Source: Synergistaceae bacterium
GTDB taxonomy: Bacteria > Synergistota > Synergistia > Synergistales > Aminobacteriaceae
Direction: 5' to 3'
NCBI GenBank assembly: GCA_018436725.1
Contig: JAHDKT010000055.1
Span: 62,001 to 126,000, forward strand
DNA: 64,000 bases
The notes beneath the pieces were generated by a model. It saw nothing but the letters and a program-made list of their open reading frames with translations, was not told the DNA's origin and did not search any database. The translations under genes and the position numbers were made by a program. Shown piece after piece: positions 45,948 through 54,957 of the stretch. Positions within the stretch are counted from its first letter, which is position 1. The number at the start of each line of letters is the position of its first letter.

Positions 45948-46174
45948 AGCGTTGACTCCTCTTCACCGTTGTTGACCGAATCAAAGGGAACCGTGGTGTT
46001 GTCCTCCGCAAGGAGAAGAATTTTCCGCTTCGCCTCCGCAAGATATCCGCGGCACTCGCGAACCAATCCTACCCCCTTCTCAAAAAGCACAAGTGCATCC
46101 TCCAAGGGTAGGGCTTCCTTCTCGATGCGGGCAACTATGCCCTCCAATTCTTCCATTTTCCCGCTAAAACTCAT
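45944..46174 (-). CDS. xseB: Exodeoxyribonuclease VII small subunit
   Basis: This 76-residue protein has the XseB helical hairpin ([35 protein letters not shown]). It binds the large subunit XseA to form an exonuclease that trims single strands. ATG 46174 is 9 nt after GGGAGGG; TTG 46183 would abut that site. xseA, normally just upstream, is not here and is not seen elsewhere in the window. Confidence 0.93.
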   Translation of the reverse strand: MSFSGKMEELEGIVARIEKEALPLEDALVLFEKGVGLVRECRGYLAEAKRKILLLAEDNTTVPFDSVNNGEEESTL

Positions 46175-46211
46175 TTTTTCCAACCCTCCCGAGGAATTCT
46201 ACAAAAAAAAT

Positions 46212-46240
46212 TTGCTCCGCGCACCCCTCTGTGCTAAAAT
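46212..46240 (+). promoter_or_regulatory. Promoter of rpmB
   Basis: TTGCTC (46212-46217), 17 nt, TAAAAT (46235-46240). It lies between the divergent xseB and rpmB genes, with a predicted leader of about 38 nt. Confidence 0.65.
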
Positions 46241-46284
46241 TCTTCTGTTTTATCGAAACCAATCGCAGCAAGGGGGCGAAATCA

Positions 46285-46479
46285 ATGGCAAAAGTATGTG
46301 AATGTTGCGGACGCGGACCTGTCACCGGAAACGCAGTAAGCCATTCCAACCGGCATACACGAAGACGTTGGCTTGTCAATCTTCGAAGCGTCAAGGCAGA
46401 TGTCGGCGGCGGCGAATCTCTCCGCATGAGAATCTGCACACGGTGTCTCCGTTCAGGCAAAGTGAAACGGGCTGTGTAA
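46285..46479 (+). CDS. rpmB: 50S ribosomal protein L28, zinc-binding form
   Basis: This 64-residue protein retains both Cys pairs of the zinc-ribbon (C+) version: C5-x-x-C8 and C51-x-x-C54. [20 protein letters not shown] and RRRWLVNLR are diagnostic. It is monocistronic on the plus strand between two leftward operons. ATG 46285 follows AAGGGGG. Confidence 0.95.
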   Translation: MAKVCECCGRGPVTGNAVSHSNRHTRRRWLVNLRSVKADVGGGESLRMRICTRCLRSGKVKRAV

Positions 46480-46493
46480 ACCCTTTCGCTTTC

Positions 46494-47204
46494 TCAGAGC
46501 CATCCGCAGTATACACCAAGGATTCCCTTCTGCAACGTTACCGAGACGTTTTTTTTCTTTTCGGTTCTGTTGCTCACTGTATAGGGACGCTTCTGCAGTA
46601 GAAGGGAATCCTTCAACTCCCATCGGACATTCGCGAGATTCACACCCGCGCATTCGGCCGTCAGCGGGAGCAGCGATATGACCGCGCGTTCCCCGTTGTG
46701 CAGACGAATATCCAGCGACTTTCCTCCCTCCAGCAAAAACAGCATCTCTTGCTCATCCGCGAACGCAAGGACGCGAACTCCGTTTTCTTTCGCCCACAAA
46801 GCGGAAAAGATGTTCGCCCAGAGATGGTCGAATCTCCCGCCCCAGCATCCGGTGACGACAACCGGTTTTCCGTGCATCTCATCTCCTGCGGTGAAAAGAG
46901 CCAGTTGAAAATCGGTCAAATCCTTATCCACAGGGTGCCTGGTGACGGAAACCCCCGCATCGACGGCCTGTTGCCAAAGCTCCGGAGGCGTGCTGTCGCC
47001 ATCGCCCACGAGCCGCTCCGGCAAAAACCCCGCCTCAAAACAGGAAATAAGCCCTGAATCGGCGCACCATCGAGTCGAAAACTCCGGCAGGAGCTGCCGC
47101 ATCCAGGAGACGGAAGGTTTCCTGCCTCCTGCAACAAGAAGAAGCGGTTCAAAGAATTCTTCCTGGAAAACAGCTTCTGCATCGGGAAAGCGAAGGGCGG
47201 GCAT
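46494..47204 (-). CDS. thiN: Thiamine pyrophosphokinase
   Basis: This 236-residue enzyme converts thiamine to thiamine diphosphate with ATP. It has the CADSGL segment, VGDGDS, the catalytic-region DKDLTDFQLAL and GCWGGRFDHLWANI. No thiamine biosynthesis gene is nearby. It starts 4 nt after the ftsK stop. The 3' end holds a 14-bp inverted repeat and, on the other strand, the likely rpmB terminator. Confidence 0.93.
   Translation of the reverse strand: MPALRFPDAEAVFQEEFFEPLLLVAGGRKPSVSWMRQLLPEFSTRWCADSGLISCFEAGFLPERLVGDGDSTPPELWQQAVDAGVSVTRHPVDKDLTDFQLALFTAGDEMHGKPVVVTGCWGGRFDHLWANIFSALWAKENGVRVLAFADEQEMLFLLEGGKSLDIRLHNGERAVISLLPLTAECAGVNLANVRWELKDSLLLQKRPYTVSNRTEKKKNVSVTLQKGILGVYCGWL
46519..46613. 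repeat. 14-bp inverted repeat within thiN
   Basis: AAGGATTCCCTTCT (46519-46532) and AGAAGGGAATCCTT (46600-46613) are exact reverse complements, 67 nt apart, both inside the thiN 3' coding region. Both repeats continue with GCA/TGC, offset by a 3-nt insertion. Chance is possible but 14 exact bases is notable. Confidence 0.6.
46535..46557 (+). terminator. Likely terminator of rpmB inside antisense thiN
   Basis: AACGT (46535-46539) pairs with ACGTT (46547-46551) around TACCGAG and is followed by a run of T. The stem is short, but the U-run is strong. It lies 56 nt after the rpmB stop, within the 3' end of the opposing thiN gene. Confidence 0.5.
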
Positions 47205-47207
47205 TCG

Positions 47208-49805
47208 CTACTCCGCCTTTCCGGAAAGAACGCGTGAGAGCAGACTCCGCGCTGTTTCGTCATCGACGAGAATTTCTCTGGGCTTTGATCCTTCAGGGGG
47301 ACCGACAATACCTATTTGCTCCATAGTGTCCACAAGGCGCGCGGCACGGGTAAAACCTACACGGAGCTGGCGTTGCAAACGGCTTGCCGACGCAATTCCG
47401 GTCTCCATCACTATGTCGACGGCCTCTTCCAGAAGAGGGTCTTCTGCGAATGAAGTGTCTCCGTTGTTGCTGCTCTCACCGCCGCTCTGGGCTTCGATAT
47501 CCACGTATTCGGGCGGGCCGAAAAGATTGCCGAGATACTCCACGATCTCGATACTCTTTCCGTCGTCGATGAAAGGCGCCTGAAGGCGCAGGGGCCGAGG
47601 ATACTTGGAGCTGACAAAGAGCATGTCCCCCTTCCCGAGAAGACGTTCGGCTCCGGAAACGTCGATGATTGTACGCGAGTCCGTTTGCGAAGGAAGAGTA
47701 AAAGCGACTCTCGCCGGGATATTCGCTTTGATAAGACCCGTAATGACGTTGACCGAAGGGCGCTGGGTCGCCAGAACAAGGTGGATGCCCGTTGCCCTGG
47801 CCATCTGAGCAAGGCGGCATATATAATCCTCGACATCCTTCTGTGCTGTGAACATCAGATCGGCGAGTTCGTCGACCACGATGACGATATGCGGGAGCTT
47901 CGCCTTCGGCAGAACGTTCTGATTGAACGACTTCAGGTTTCGGACCCTGGCCCGCGCAAACACTTCATATCTGTGTTCCATCTCGCGGACGGCCCAGGCA
48001 AGGGCCTGAACGGCCTTTTTCGGAGAGACCACCGGCTTGGCCAGCACGTGGGGCAAGTGTTCGTAAATACTGAGTTCCACTCGTTTCGGATCGATCAGGA
48101 TCAGTCGAAGTTCCTCGGGAGTCCGGTGAGTGCACAGCCCTGTAATGCAGCTGGTGACGAACACGCTCTTTCCCGAACCGGTGGTCCCGGCGACGAGAAG
48201 ATGCGGCAAATCTTCCAAGCCGATGACCAGGGGACGGGAATCGACACGAACGCCCATTGCGAGCGGCAGATCGTTCTCCGATTCCTGAAAAAATCTGGAC
48301 TCGAGAATAGTGCGAAGCGCAATACCTTTCCGTTTCGGGTTGGGAATTTCCACGCCGACGTACGGTTTACCCGGAATCGGCGCCTCGACGCGAAGAGAAG
48401 GAACTGTGAGAGCAACGGCGAGATCGTTGCTCAAGCCCGCCACCTTGCTGACCTTGATGCCGGGCGCAAGCTGAAGCTGGAACTGGATTACCGTCGGGCC
48501 GATAACCACGTCGGCCATCTCGGCGCTCACCCCGAAATCGGCGAGTGTGGTGATGATCGAGGCGGCTTGTTCGCGAACGGTTTCGTTATCATCCGAGGTT
48601 TCCATTTCCTGGCGTGGTCCGAAAATTTCAGGCGGCGGCGGAAAGGCGCCTCCTCGAACACGCCGCTCATCTTCTATCTCGTGAAACTCGATATCCGGAA
48701 GTGCGTGAGGATCGTGCCCTCCGGGTTCGGCGGCATCGGCGCATCCGTCGATCTCTTCGTCGGAGAGCGACGGGGAGAAATCCCTTTCTGGAAGACACTC
48801 ATCCGGTCGTCTGAGTATGAACGCGTCTTCATCGACGTCGAGACTCGGTCTCGGAGATTCTTCCGTTTCCTCGCACTCGTCGTCCGCGCTCGGTACGCCG
48901 TCTCCGGGCGCCGGGAAAAAGTCTTCATGAGAAACTGGTTCTCCCGTCTCTTCCGCCTCGGAAACGGAGACTTCCGGGAGAGAAAACTCTTCATGCGCCG
49001 GGAAAAGAGAGTTCGTCCTTCGTTCATCTTCATACGGGTCATGAAGCGCAACTGTGTTTTTTTCTCCCGAGAGTTCCTGTTCCTCGATTTCTTTCAGTAC
49101 CTCGGCGGGTATATTGTGAACCGGAGGGCGAACTAGAATGAAACGGGACGGAAATGAAGAATCCTCCTCCTGCACCTCGACGGCAACCGTTGGAACGGGC
49201 CCGTTTTTTTGTTTTCGGCGCTGCGGTACAAGAGATCGCACGAAAAGAACAATTTTAGAGATTCTGGCCACGACGGAAGCGGGGTGAATGAACCCGTAAA
49301 GAGTTGCGGAGAGAATCAGAAGCGCGGCGGCAAGCAACGTCGTACCGAACGATCCTATTTCTCTGGTGAAGAAGACGGCGAGTCCCTGACCAAGATACCC
49401 CGGAGTGAACAACGAGATTCCCTGAAAGACATCGGTAGTCTGGAAAAGGCCGAACAGGAGCGCAGTACAGAGGAAAAGCAGGAACGTACCAAGTCCCTGA
49501 GAGAGAAGCCCCTTCGTGCCGGTCTTCAGGAAGTAGGCAATACATAGATACCCGCCGAAAAGGAGAGGAATGAGAATAGCTCCCCCCCAATTACGCAAAA
49601 GAGAAAAACGGATCGCCCCTCCCCACACCCCGGTTCGGATTGAGAATACCGAGGCAAGCACGTACAGAAGGAACGCGAAGAGCAGAAAGGCAAACGTTTC
49701 GATCCAGAGCGCCAGCACACTGGAGTTTTCTCTCTTCCCGCGCCCTTTGGAGGCCATGGAATTCTTTGGGAAAGCTTTTTTCCTCTTACTCTGAAATAGC
49801 TTCAT
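47208..49805 (-). CDS. ftsK: DNA translocase FtsK/SpoIIIE
   Basis: This protein of about 865 residues pumps DNA through the closing septum. It has a membrane region with four or five helices (about 35-190), a long acidic linker (about 230-400), the FtsK motor (Walker A GTTGSGKSV about 540, then LILIDPKRVELSIYEHLPH) and a C-terminal winged-helix gamma domain. ATG 49805 is chosen; TTG 49826 and ATG 49757 are alternatives. It overlaps tldD by 20 nt. Confidence 0.95.
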   Translation of the reverse strand: MKLFQSKRKKAFPKNSMASKGRGKRENSSVLALWIETFAFLLFAFLLYVLASVFSIRTGVWGGAIRFSLLRNWGGAILIPLLFGGYLCIAYFLKTGTKGLLSQGLGTFLLFLCTALLFGLFQTTDVFQGISLFTPGYLGQGLAVFFTREIGSFGTTLLAAALLILSATLYGFIHPASVVARISKIVLFVRSLVPQRRKQKNGPVPTVAVEVQEEDSSFPSRFILVRPPVHNIPAEVLKEIEEQELSGEKNTVALHDPYEDERRTNSLFPAHEEFSLPEVSVSEAEETGEPVSHEDFFPAPGDGVPSADDECEETEESPRPSLDVDEDAFILRRPDECLPERDFSPSLSDEEIDGCADAAEPGGHDPHALPDIEFHEIEDERRVRGGAFPPPPEIFGPRQEMETSDDNETVREQAASIITTLADFGVSAEMADVVIGPTVIQFQLQLAPGIKVSKVAGLSNDLAVALTVPSLRVEAPIPGKPYVGVEIPNPKRKGIALRTILESRFFQESENDLPLAMGVRVDSRPLVIGLEDLPHLLVAGTTGSGKSVFVTSCITGLCTHRTPEELRLILIDPKRVELSIYEHLPHVLAKPVVSPKKAVQALAWAVREMEHRYEVFARARVRNLKSFNQNVLPKAKLPHIVIVVDELADLMFTAQKDVEDYICRLAQMARATGIHLVLATQRPSVNVITGLIKANIPARVAFTLPSQTDSRTIIDVSGAERLLGKGDMLFVSSKYPRPLRLQAPFIDDGKSIEIVEYLGNLFGPPEYVDIEAQSGGESSNNGDTSFAEDPLLEEAVDIVMETGIASASRLQRQLRVGFTRAARLVDTMEQIGIVGPPEGSKPREILVDDETARSLLSRVLSGKAE

Positions 49806-51168
49806 CGTACGTCTGGGCCCCTCCAACAGTGAGATTACCGATGAGCAGCGAAGGCTGTCCGTCGGTGACAGGTACGTTCTGCCCTGATTTTCCGCACATG
49901 CCGGGGAGGAAGTGCAGATCGTTCCCCACTGCTTCTATGTTCATCAAAACATCCGGCCCGTTGCCTGTAAGCACGGCTCCCCGGACAGGATGGAGCACCC
50001 GCCCATCCTTGACGAGATACCCTTCCGTGACGTGGAAAACGAAATCTCCGGAAGTCGGATCCACTTCTCCGCCGCCCATCTTCTTTACAAGGAGTCCTCT
50101 GCCGACGGATCGCAGCATCTTCTCCGGCGAGGAGTCTCCGGGCTCTATGTACGTGTTCGTCATCCTCGGCTGAGGAACGGAGCGGTACGAACTCCGTCTG
50201 CCGTTCCCCGTCAAAGGAAGCGATCCTCTTCTGGAAGAGGCGATGTCGCTAATATACTTCCTGACAACCCCTTTCTCGATCAGGACGTTCCGCGCGCACT
50301 GGGTCCCTTCGTCGTCGCAGACGCCGCTGCCGAGGTATCCGGGAATAGATCCGTCGTCGACAAGCGTAATCAGAGGACTTGCCACCTGTTTCCCGATCTT
50401 GTCGCGGTATACGGAAAAATCCTTCTGGATAATATCCGCCTCGAAACCATGTCCGCACGCTTCGTGAATCATCGTTCCGCCGGCTTCTCCCGAGATGAGC
50501 ACCGGCATCGCCCCGGCGGGACACTGAGGAGCGTCGAGCATGAGCAACGCTCGGGAGAGGGCCGCTTCCGCGATCTTCAAAGGGGATGTCGTCTTGAAGA
50601 ACTCCCTGCTGTCGACCGAGAAGGCCTCTGATTCATACCCTGTCTGGAGGACGCCGCCTTTTTCAACCACAACCTCGACGCTGAAAATCGTATAGAGCCG
50701 CCTGTCGCCGGCAAGAGCGCCGTCGCTGTTGAAGACGCTGAATCTCTTGAAAGCAGTATCCAAATTCATCGAGACCTGACGTATCCACATCGAACTTGCC
50801 TTGAGCCGTTTGTCCAGGTCATGGAAAAAAGCATACTCCGGTGGAGGGAAAGGGGGTTCTCTGTCCATCACACGAATGGAAGGAAGCCGAAGAGGCTGAA
50901 GAGAGACGTACCCGTTTTCCGCGGCATCCCGAAGGCAGGCAAAACCGGTCTCCAGATCGACGCCGGGCGCATATGCCAGCGATGTCGCTTCGCCGCGAAG
51001 AATTCGGGCGCCTACGCCCTCGGATGAAGAAGAAGATATCTCTTCGAGGACCCCGTTCTCGAATGAATAGGAATGCGAAGCAGCGATTTCGAAATAGAGA
51101 TCCGCAAAATCGGCGCCGCTTCGCACCACAGTCTTTAAAACATCCCCCAGCTTCGCATTGATGCTCAT
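49786..51168 (-). CDS. tldD: TldD/PmbA-family metalloprotease subunit TldD
   Basis: This 460-residue protease subunit carries HEACGH, the TldD metal-binding motif (HExxxH), and ends with LTVGGAQTYDEA. TldD and TldE form a heterodimer that cuts unfolded peptides and matures some microcins. The partner tldE is not in the window. It overlaps the upstream small gene by 4 nt (ATGA) and ftsK by 20 nt. Confidence 0.94.
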   Translation of the reverse strand: MSINAKLGDVLKTVVRSGADFADLYFEIAASHSYSFENGVLEEISSSSSEGVGARILRGEATSLAYAPGVDLETGFACLRDAAENGYVSLQPLRLPSIRVMDREPPFPPPEYAFFHDLDKRLKASSMWIRQVSMNLDTAFKRFSVFNSDGALAGDRRLYTIFSVEVVVEKGGVLQTGYESEAFSVDSREFFKTTSPLKIAEAALSRALLMLDAPQCPAGAMPVLISGEAGGTMIHEACGHGFEADIIQKDFSVYRDKIGKQVASPLITLVDDGSIPGYLGSGVCDDEGTQCARNVLIEKGVVRKYISDIASSRRGSLPLTGNGRRSSYRSVPQPRMTNTYIEPGDSSPEKMLRSVGRGLLVKKMGGGEVDPTSGDFVFHVTEGYLVKDGRVLHPVRGAVLTGNGPDVLMNIEAVGNDLHFLPGMCGKSGQNVPVTDGQPSLLIGNLTVGGAQTYDEAISE

Positions 51169-51530
51169 ATCGTGTCAAAATCCTCCAGTGTCCATTCTCT
51201 CTCCGTATCCTCCGCCGTATGGTCCGCCCGTTTCTCGTGGAGAACATCCAGCGGCATCCCTTCTTTTCGAAGCGCTCCCAGTAATTCTAACACGTCATCC
51301 CGTTTTCCCTCGGGGAAAAAAAGTGAAACGTATCCGTTTCTTCCTTCAGAATCCGATCCCGGGGTTTCACCTGCGATACATTCCCCGGATGCGTTCTCCG
51401 TTTTGACATATCCGAGTCCGTCGTACTCGGAGACGATCCAGCTTAAAATCACTATCCGGGCAACAGGAAGGCGCAGTACGAAACACCCCATGTCCGGAGC
51501 GAACGAAGAGGACTTATCCGGCGGCATCAC
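51165..51530 (-). CDS. DUF4911-like small protein
   Basis: This 121-residue protein has the pattern of DUF4911: a hydrophobic strand (CFVLRLPVARIVILSWIVSE) followed by YDGLGYVKT and a late VSLFFPEGKRDDVLELL. Its function is unknown. It is wedged between mltG and tldD by 4-nt overlaps. Start is GTG 51530 or ATG 51527. Family assignment is tentative. Confidence 0.65.
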   Translation of the reverse strand: MMPPDKSSSFAPDMGCFVLRLPVARIVILSWIVSEYDGLGYVKTENASGECIAGETPGSDSEGRNGYVSLFFPEGKRDDVLELLGALRKEGMPLDVLHEKRADHTAEDTEREWTLEDFDTI

Positions 51531-52546
51531 TGAGACCTCGCCTTCACGATGTTCTTCTGGTGCTCGGCGTAGGATGCTGCGAAGAGGTGATATCCATCGG
51601 ACTGCGCAACGTAATATAGGTACTCATGCTTTTCCGGCCGGAGAATCGCACTCCACGAGATTTCCGACGGCGTGCATATCGGTGCGGGAGGAAGCCCCCG
51701 GATTTTATAGGTGTTATAAGGAGAATCTATCTCCAAGTCTTTGAAAAAAACACGCGTTATATCTCTTCCCTTCTTTCTCCATGCATAGACGACGGTTGCG
51801 TCTATTTGAAGCTGCATTCCTTTCTTCATTCTGTTGGCAAGTACGCCAGCGATCCTCGGACGTTCGTCGTCGCGAAATCCTTCGCGCTCCACAAGAGAGG
51901 CCAGAATAGCCAATTCTTCGAAAGAGGTTTTATTCTGTTGATCCTGAGGAATGGAGGATCCTATCCTCCTCCACCAGAGCGCGGCGGCTGCGGAAACCAG
52001 TTCATGCTCATTCAGGAATGCGAGGTGGTAGGTCTCCGGAAGAAGGAAAGCAAGGCGCCCCTCGGTAGTATCCGGAAGCAGCCGCCGCATCTCTGCCGGA
52101 TAGAGGGTCTCGTCCGCCAGCAGCTTCTCTAAAGATTCACCGTACAGATCCTTTTCGGGGAAGAGCGCGCCGAAAGAGTAAATATCCGTACCTGGTACAA
52201 GCGTCGCCGTAAGAAAACCCGGCTCGGCGGTTTTCATCTGGCGCGCGACTTCCCAGGGCGATCCCTTCCGAACATGGTACACACCGGGTCGCAAACGGCG
52301 ATCGATGGCGAAGCGGGCCATCCATCGTGCAAAGAGGGCGCCTCGGCCTTCGTCCAGGACTCCCGCACGTACGAACTCCTCCGCCGCTTGCCTAGCGGTC
52401 ATCCCTTGCTGTATCGCGACGGGAAGCGGCGCTCCGCTGCCTTCTGGAAGGGGCAGCGGCCAGCGTTCCGGAGTGAACGCCGAAGTGCGGATCACCACGA
52501 AGAGCGCGACGGAAGCAAGAATAAAGCAAGTCAACTTTCTTTTCAT
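51527..52546 (-). CDS. mltG: Endolytic murein transglycosylase MltG
   Basis: This 339-residue membrane-anchored lytic transglycosylase cuts nascent glycan strands. It has an N-terminal anchor (about 7-23), a LysM-like region and the catalytic YceG domain with ILASLVEREG (catalytic glutamate) and YKIRGLPPAPICTPS. ATG 52546 follows CTGGAGGAA; a longer open frame lacks a ribosome site. Confidence 0.93.
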   Translation of the reverse strand: MKRKLTCFILASVALFVVIRTSAFTPERWPLPLPEGSGAPLPVAIQQGMTARQAAEEFVRAGVLDEGRGALFARWMARFAIDRRLRPGVYHVRKGSPWEVARQMKTAEPGFLTATLVPGTDIYSFGALFPEKDLYGESLEKLLADETLYPAEMRRLLPDTTEGRLAFLLPETYHLAFLNEHELVSAAAALWWRRIGSSIPQDQQNKTSFEELAILASLVEREGFRDDERPRIAGVLANRMKKGMQLQIDATVVYAWRKKGRDITRVFFKDLEIDSPYNTYKIRGLPPAPICTPSEISWSAILRPEKHEYLYYVAQSDGYHLFAASYAEHQKNIVKARSQ

Positions 52547-52571
52547 CGCAATGCATTCCTCCAGAACACAG

Positions 52572-53594
52572 CTACAGGATAATCGGCGAGGGCGATGAGC
52601 AGAACGCGCACCGTCCATCCGAGGTTACATTGTTTTGCAGAACGCTGTAACGATGTCTCAGAAGAAGCACACCTCCGCAATTTCGGCACCTAGTGACGAT
52701 ATCGCCGTCGATGTTTCCCGGATAGACCCACGGAAGGCGTTCTTTCGCAATAACCTCGAACTCCCTGATACGTTCCGGCGGTGTCGCGGGCTCCCGCCAT
52801 TCGCGATTCGGAAAGTAGCGGGAGATATGAAGAACAGGCGCGGGATCGAGAGAAGCAAGCCAAGCCGTCATCTCAGTGAAAGCGGGAATCTCCTCGTTGA
52901 TTCGGGGTACAAGCAGAAATGTCACCTCGACGTGCTTCCCGGCGTTCAGAAGCGTTTGAATTGTTCTTTTGACCGTTTCCAGTTCGCCTCCCAGAAAACG
53001 GTATGCTTCCGCTGTGAAGGCTTTCAGGTCGATGTTCGCCGCCGCGACCTGCGGGAGTAGCTGGTCTAGAGGGTCCGCATTGATCATCCCGTTGCTCACC
53101 AAGACCGCCGGAATCTTGAACTCGGAGAGAAACGTACAGGAGTCCAGAAGAAATTCAAACCATGTCAAAGGTTCGTTATAGGTAAACGCCACCGAAGGCG
53201 CTCCATGCCGTTGTGCCAAAAGCGCAGGTTCCTCAGGGGAAATCCGTCGCAGAGGCACGGAAGGGGCGCATTCCGCCAATTTCCAGTTTTGGCAGAAGGG
53301 GCAGCGCATCGAACACCCCACGGATCCAAAAGAGAGGATGCGCGTTCCCGGTTTCCAATGATACAGCGGTTTTTTTTCAATAGGATCCATAGCCAGCGAG
53401 GACACCATTCCGTAAGAAAGGGAGCGAAGTCCTTCCCCCTCCATGTGGATACGGACGCCGCAGCGCCCCGTTTCGCCCGGAGAAAGAAAGCAGACATGCG
53501 GACAGAGGGTACAGCGTACACCATCGCCCTCCCGACGCCACCAATCCGCCTCGCGAAACGACTTCTGCGAAATCAACCCGGCAGGGATTATCAC
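52572..53594 (-). CDS. amrS: AmmeMemoRadiSam system radical SAM enzyme AmrS
   Basis: This 340-residue radical SAM enzyme has a cluster motif CSMRCPFC (about 94-101), an N-terminal CTLCPHVC...GRCGVR zinc-like region and a C-terminal CRNCGG...CAFC site. It matches the radical SAM member of the AmmeMemoRadiSam system, whose reaction is not established. It overlaps the Memo/AMMECR1 gene by 4 nt (GTGA) with GGGAGG upstream, so the two are almost certainly co-translated. Confidence 0.9.
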   Translation of the reverse strand: MIIPAGLISQKSFREADWWRREGDGVRCTLCPHVCFLSPGETGRCGVRIHMEGEGLRSLSYGMVSSLAMDPIEKKPLYHWKPGTRILSFGSVGCSMRCPFCQNWKLAECAPSVPLRRISPEEPALLAQRHGAPSVAFTYNEPLTWFEFLLDSCTFLSEFKIPAVLVSNGMINADPLDQLLPQVAAANIDLKAFTAEAYRFLGGELETVKRTIQTLLNAGKHVEVTFLLVPRINEEIPAFTEMTAWLASLDPAPVLHISRYFPNREWREPATPPERIREFEVIAKERLPWVYPGNIDGDIVTRCRNCGGVLLLRHRYSVLQNNVTSDGRCAFCSSPSPIIL

Positions 53595-54916
53595 TCCGCA
53601 TCCTCCCTTATCCTGCTCACCGTAAAACGCGAGATGGACGCTCCTTCCAGCGAGCGAATTCCCACCTTTCTTGCTGCAATGGAAAGTTGCTGCTCAACGG
53701 TGTCTACTCCCTCCAGGTCCGGGAGAAGCACCCCTCGCAAGCCGTTCTTTTCGACAAGTACGCCGAATTTCTTCGGATCGAGCATTTCGAGAGAAGACGC
53801 ACCTTCCGGAGACGAGAGAATATCTACGGAAAGCGAGATCCTTCCGAGTTCGTCTGGTGTTACCGGAAGAAAGCGAGGATCGCGCTGTGCAGCGGCTAGA
53901 GTGTTCTCTGTTATCTCGTCCAGGAGGGTAGCGTGCGAAGGCGCGAGCGTACCGATACACCCCCGAAGCTGCTCCTCCGGGAGGCCTTGCGATCGAATCT
54001 TCAGGCTAACGAAACATGCGGATTTCCCCTGAAGTTCGGGAAACGCCCTGAACCGGGCCGACGCTTTTCTTGCCGCCTCCGTTCCGAAGCGCACCCCCTC
54101 CGAGAGAACTGCACGCGCAAGCGACGGGGCGCTATGCAGCGAAGCGAACGCTGTGGCGTACCCCACGCCGAAAGGCGCCTCGTAGGAGATGTTCCTGACC
54201 CGGCGATTCGCTCCCAAACCGAGGAAGATAAGAGCGGAGCGCAAGCCGCACTCCCCCGCCTCTTCCTTTTCCCGTTCGTCCAAAGCAAGAAGCTTTCCGG
54301 GGTCGTTTTTTTCAAAGGCTTCGACGATCATCCTATCGAACGTTCTTCCGAAAGGCGAATAGCCAGCAGGAGCATCGGGCGTCACCCTATGCGAAAGATC
54401 CCCGCTTGCTACAAGCGCCCAATGCCCTTCAAGCGGCGAATTCCAGAGAGCGCGCCCTAAATCAAACGCCTCGGAGAGAGAGAGCCCGATCGGATTCGCG
54501 ACGATAATCGAGGGGAGCGCCGAGACATCCTCTCCACGGAGAAAGAAAAGAGGGACCAGACTGCCGTGGTCGAGTGTCCGCTCAGGCCGACTGGTCACGG
54601 AAACCGGAAAGAATTCCGATAGCGAACGAGCCAGACGTTCACCCTTCTCCGCTGCACCGGGAAAGGAGAGACGCGTCCCCGGCGCGGTAAAACGAGCGAA
54701 GTCCCCTGAATAGCGTTCACTCAGCGAAACCGTGAAACCTCCCGAAAAGGGCGCGTGCGGTGAAAGCAAAAGAATGTGGTCGGGCGGGTTTTTTCTTGCA
54801 AAGACTGAAAGCGCGTCCATTCCTTCGAGCGTCCGGGAAGCTTCCTGCTCCCGCCCCTTTCCGACCTCCGGGATAATCACCGGAGGATGAGGCGTAAAAC
54901 ACTCCCAATACCACAT
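53591..54916 (-). CDS. Memo (LigB-like) and AMMECR1 fusion protein
   Basis: This 441-residue protein joins an N-terminal Memo/LigB-like domain (about 1-255: HPPVIIPEVGKG, LLLSPHAPF, DHGSLVPLFFL, VASGDLSHR) to a C-terminal AMMECR1 domain (about 265-435: KSACFVSLK, LRGCIGTL, ISLSVDILS). The conserved histidines of the first domain suggest a metal site. ATG 54916 is 8 nt after AGGAGG. It is the protein A/B partner of the neighbouring radical SAM enzyme. Confidence 0.92.
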   Translation of the reverse strand: MWYWECFTPHPPVIIPEVGKGREQEASRTLEGMDALSVFARKNPPDHILLLSPHAPFSGGFTVSLSERYSGDFARFTAPGTRLSFPGAAEKGERLARSLSEFFPVSVTSRPERTLDHGSLVPLFFLRGEDVSALPSIIVANPIGLSLSEAFDLGRALWNSPLEGHWALVASGDLSHRVTPDAPAGYSPFGRTFDRMIVEAFEKNDPGKLLALDEREKEEAGECGLRSALIFLGLGANRRVRNISYEAPFGVGYATAFASLHSAPSLARAVLSEGVRFGTEAARKASARFRAFPELQGKSACFVSLKIRSQGLPEEQLRGCIGTLAPSHATLLDEITENTLAAAQRDPRFLPVTPDELGRISLSVDILSSPEGASSLEMLDPKKFGVLVEKNGLRGVLLPDLEGVDTVEQQLSIAARKVGIRSLEGASISRFTVSRIREDAE

Positions 54917-54957
54917 GACATTCACCTCCTGTTCAGGTGACGTTCGGGATTCGCGTT

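Noticed and set aside
47685-49136. 483-codon open frame on the plus strand opposite ftsK
   Set aside because: Entirely antisense to ftsK with low-complexity Arg-rich sequence and no ribosome site.
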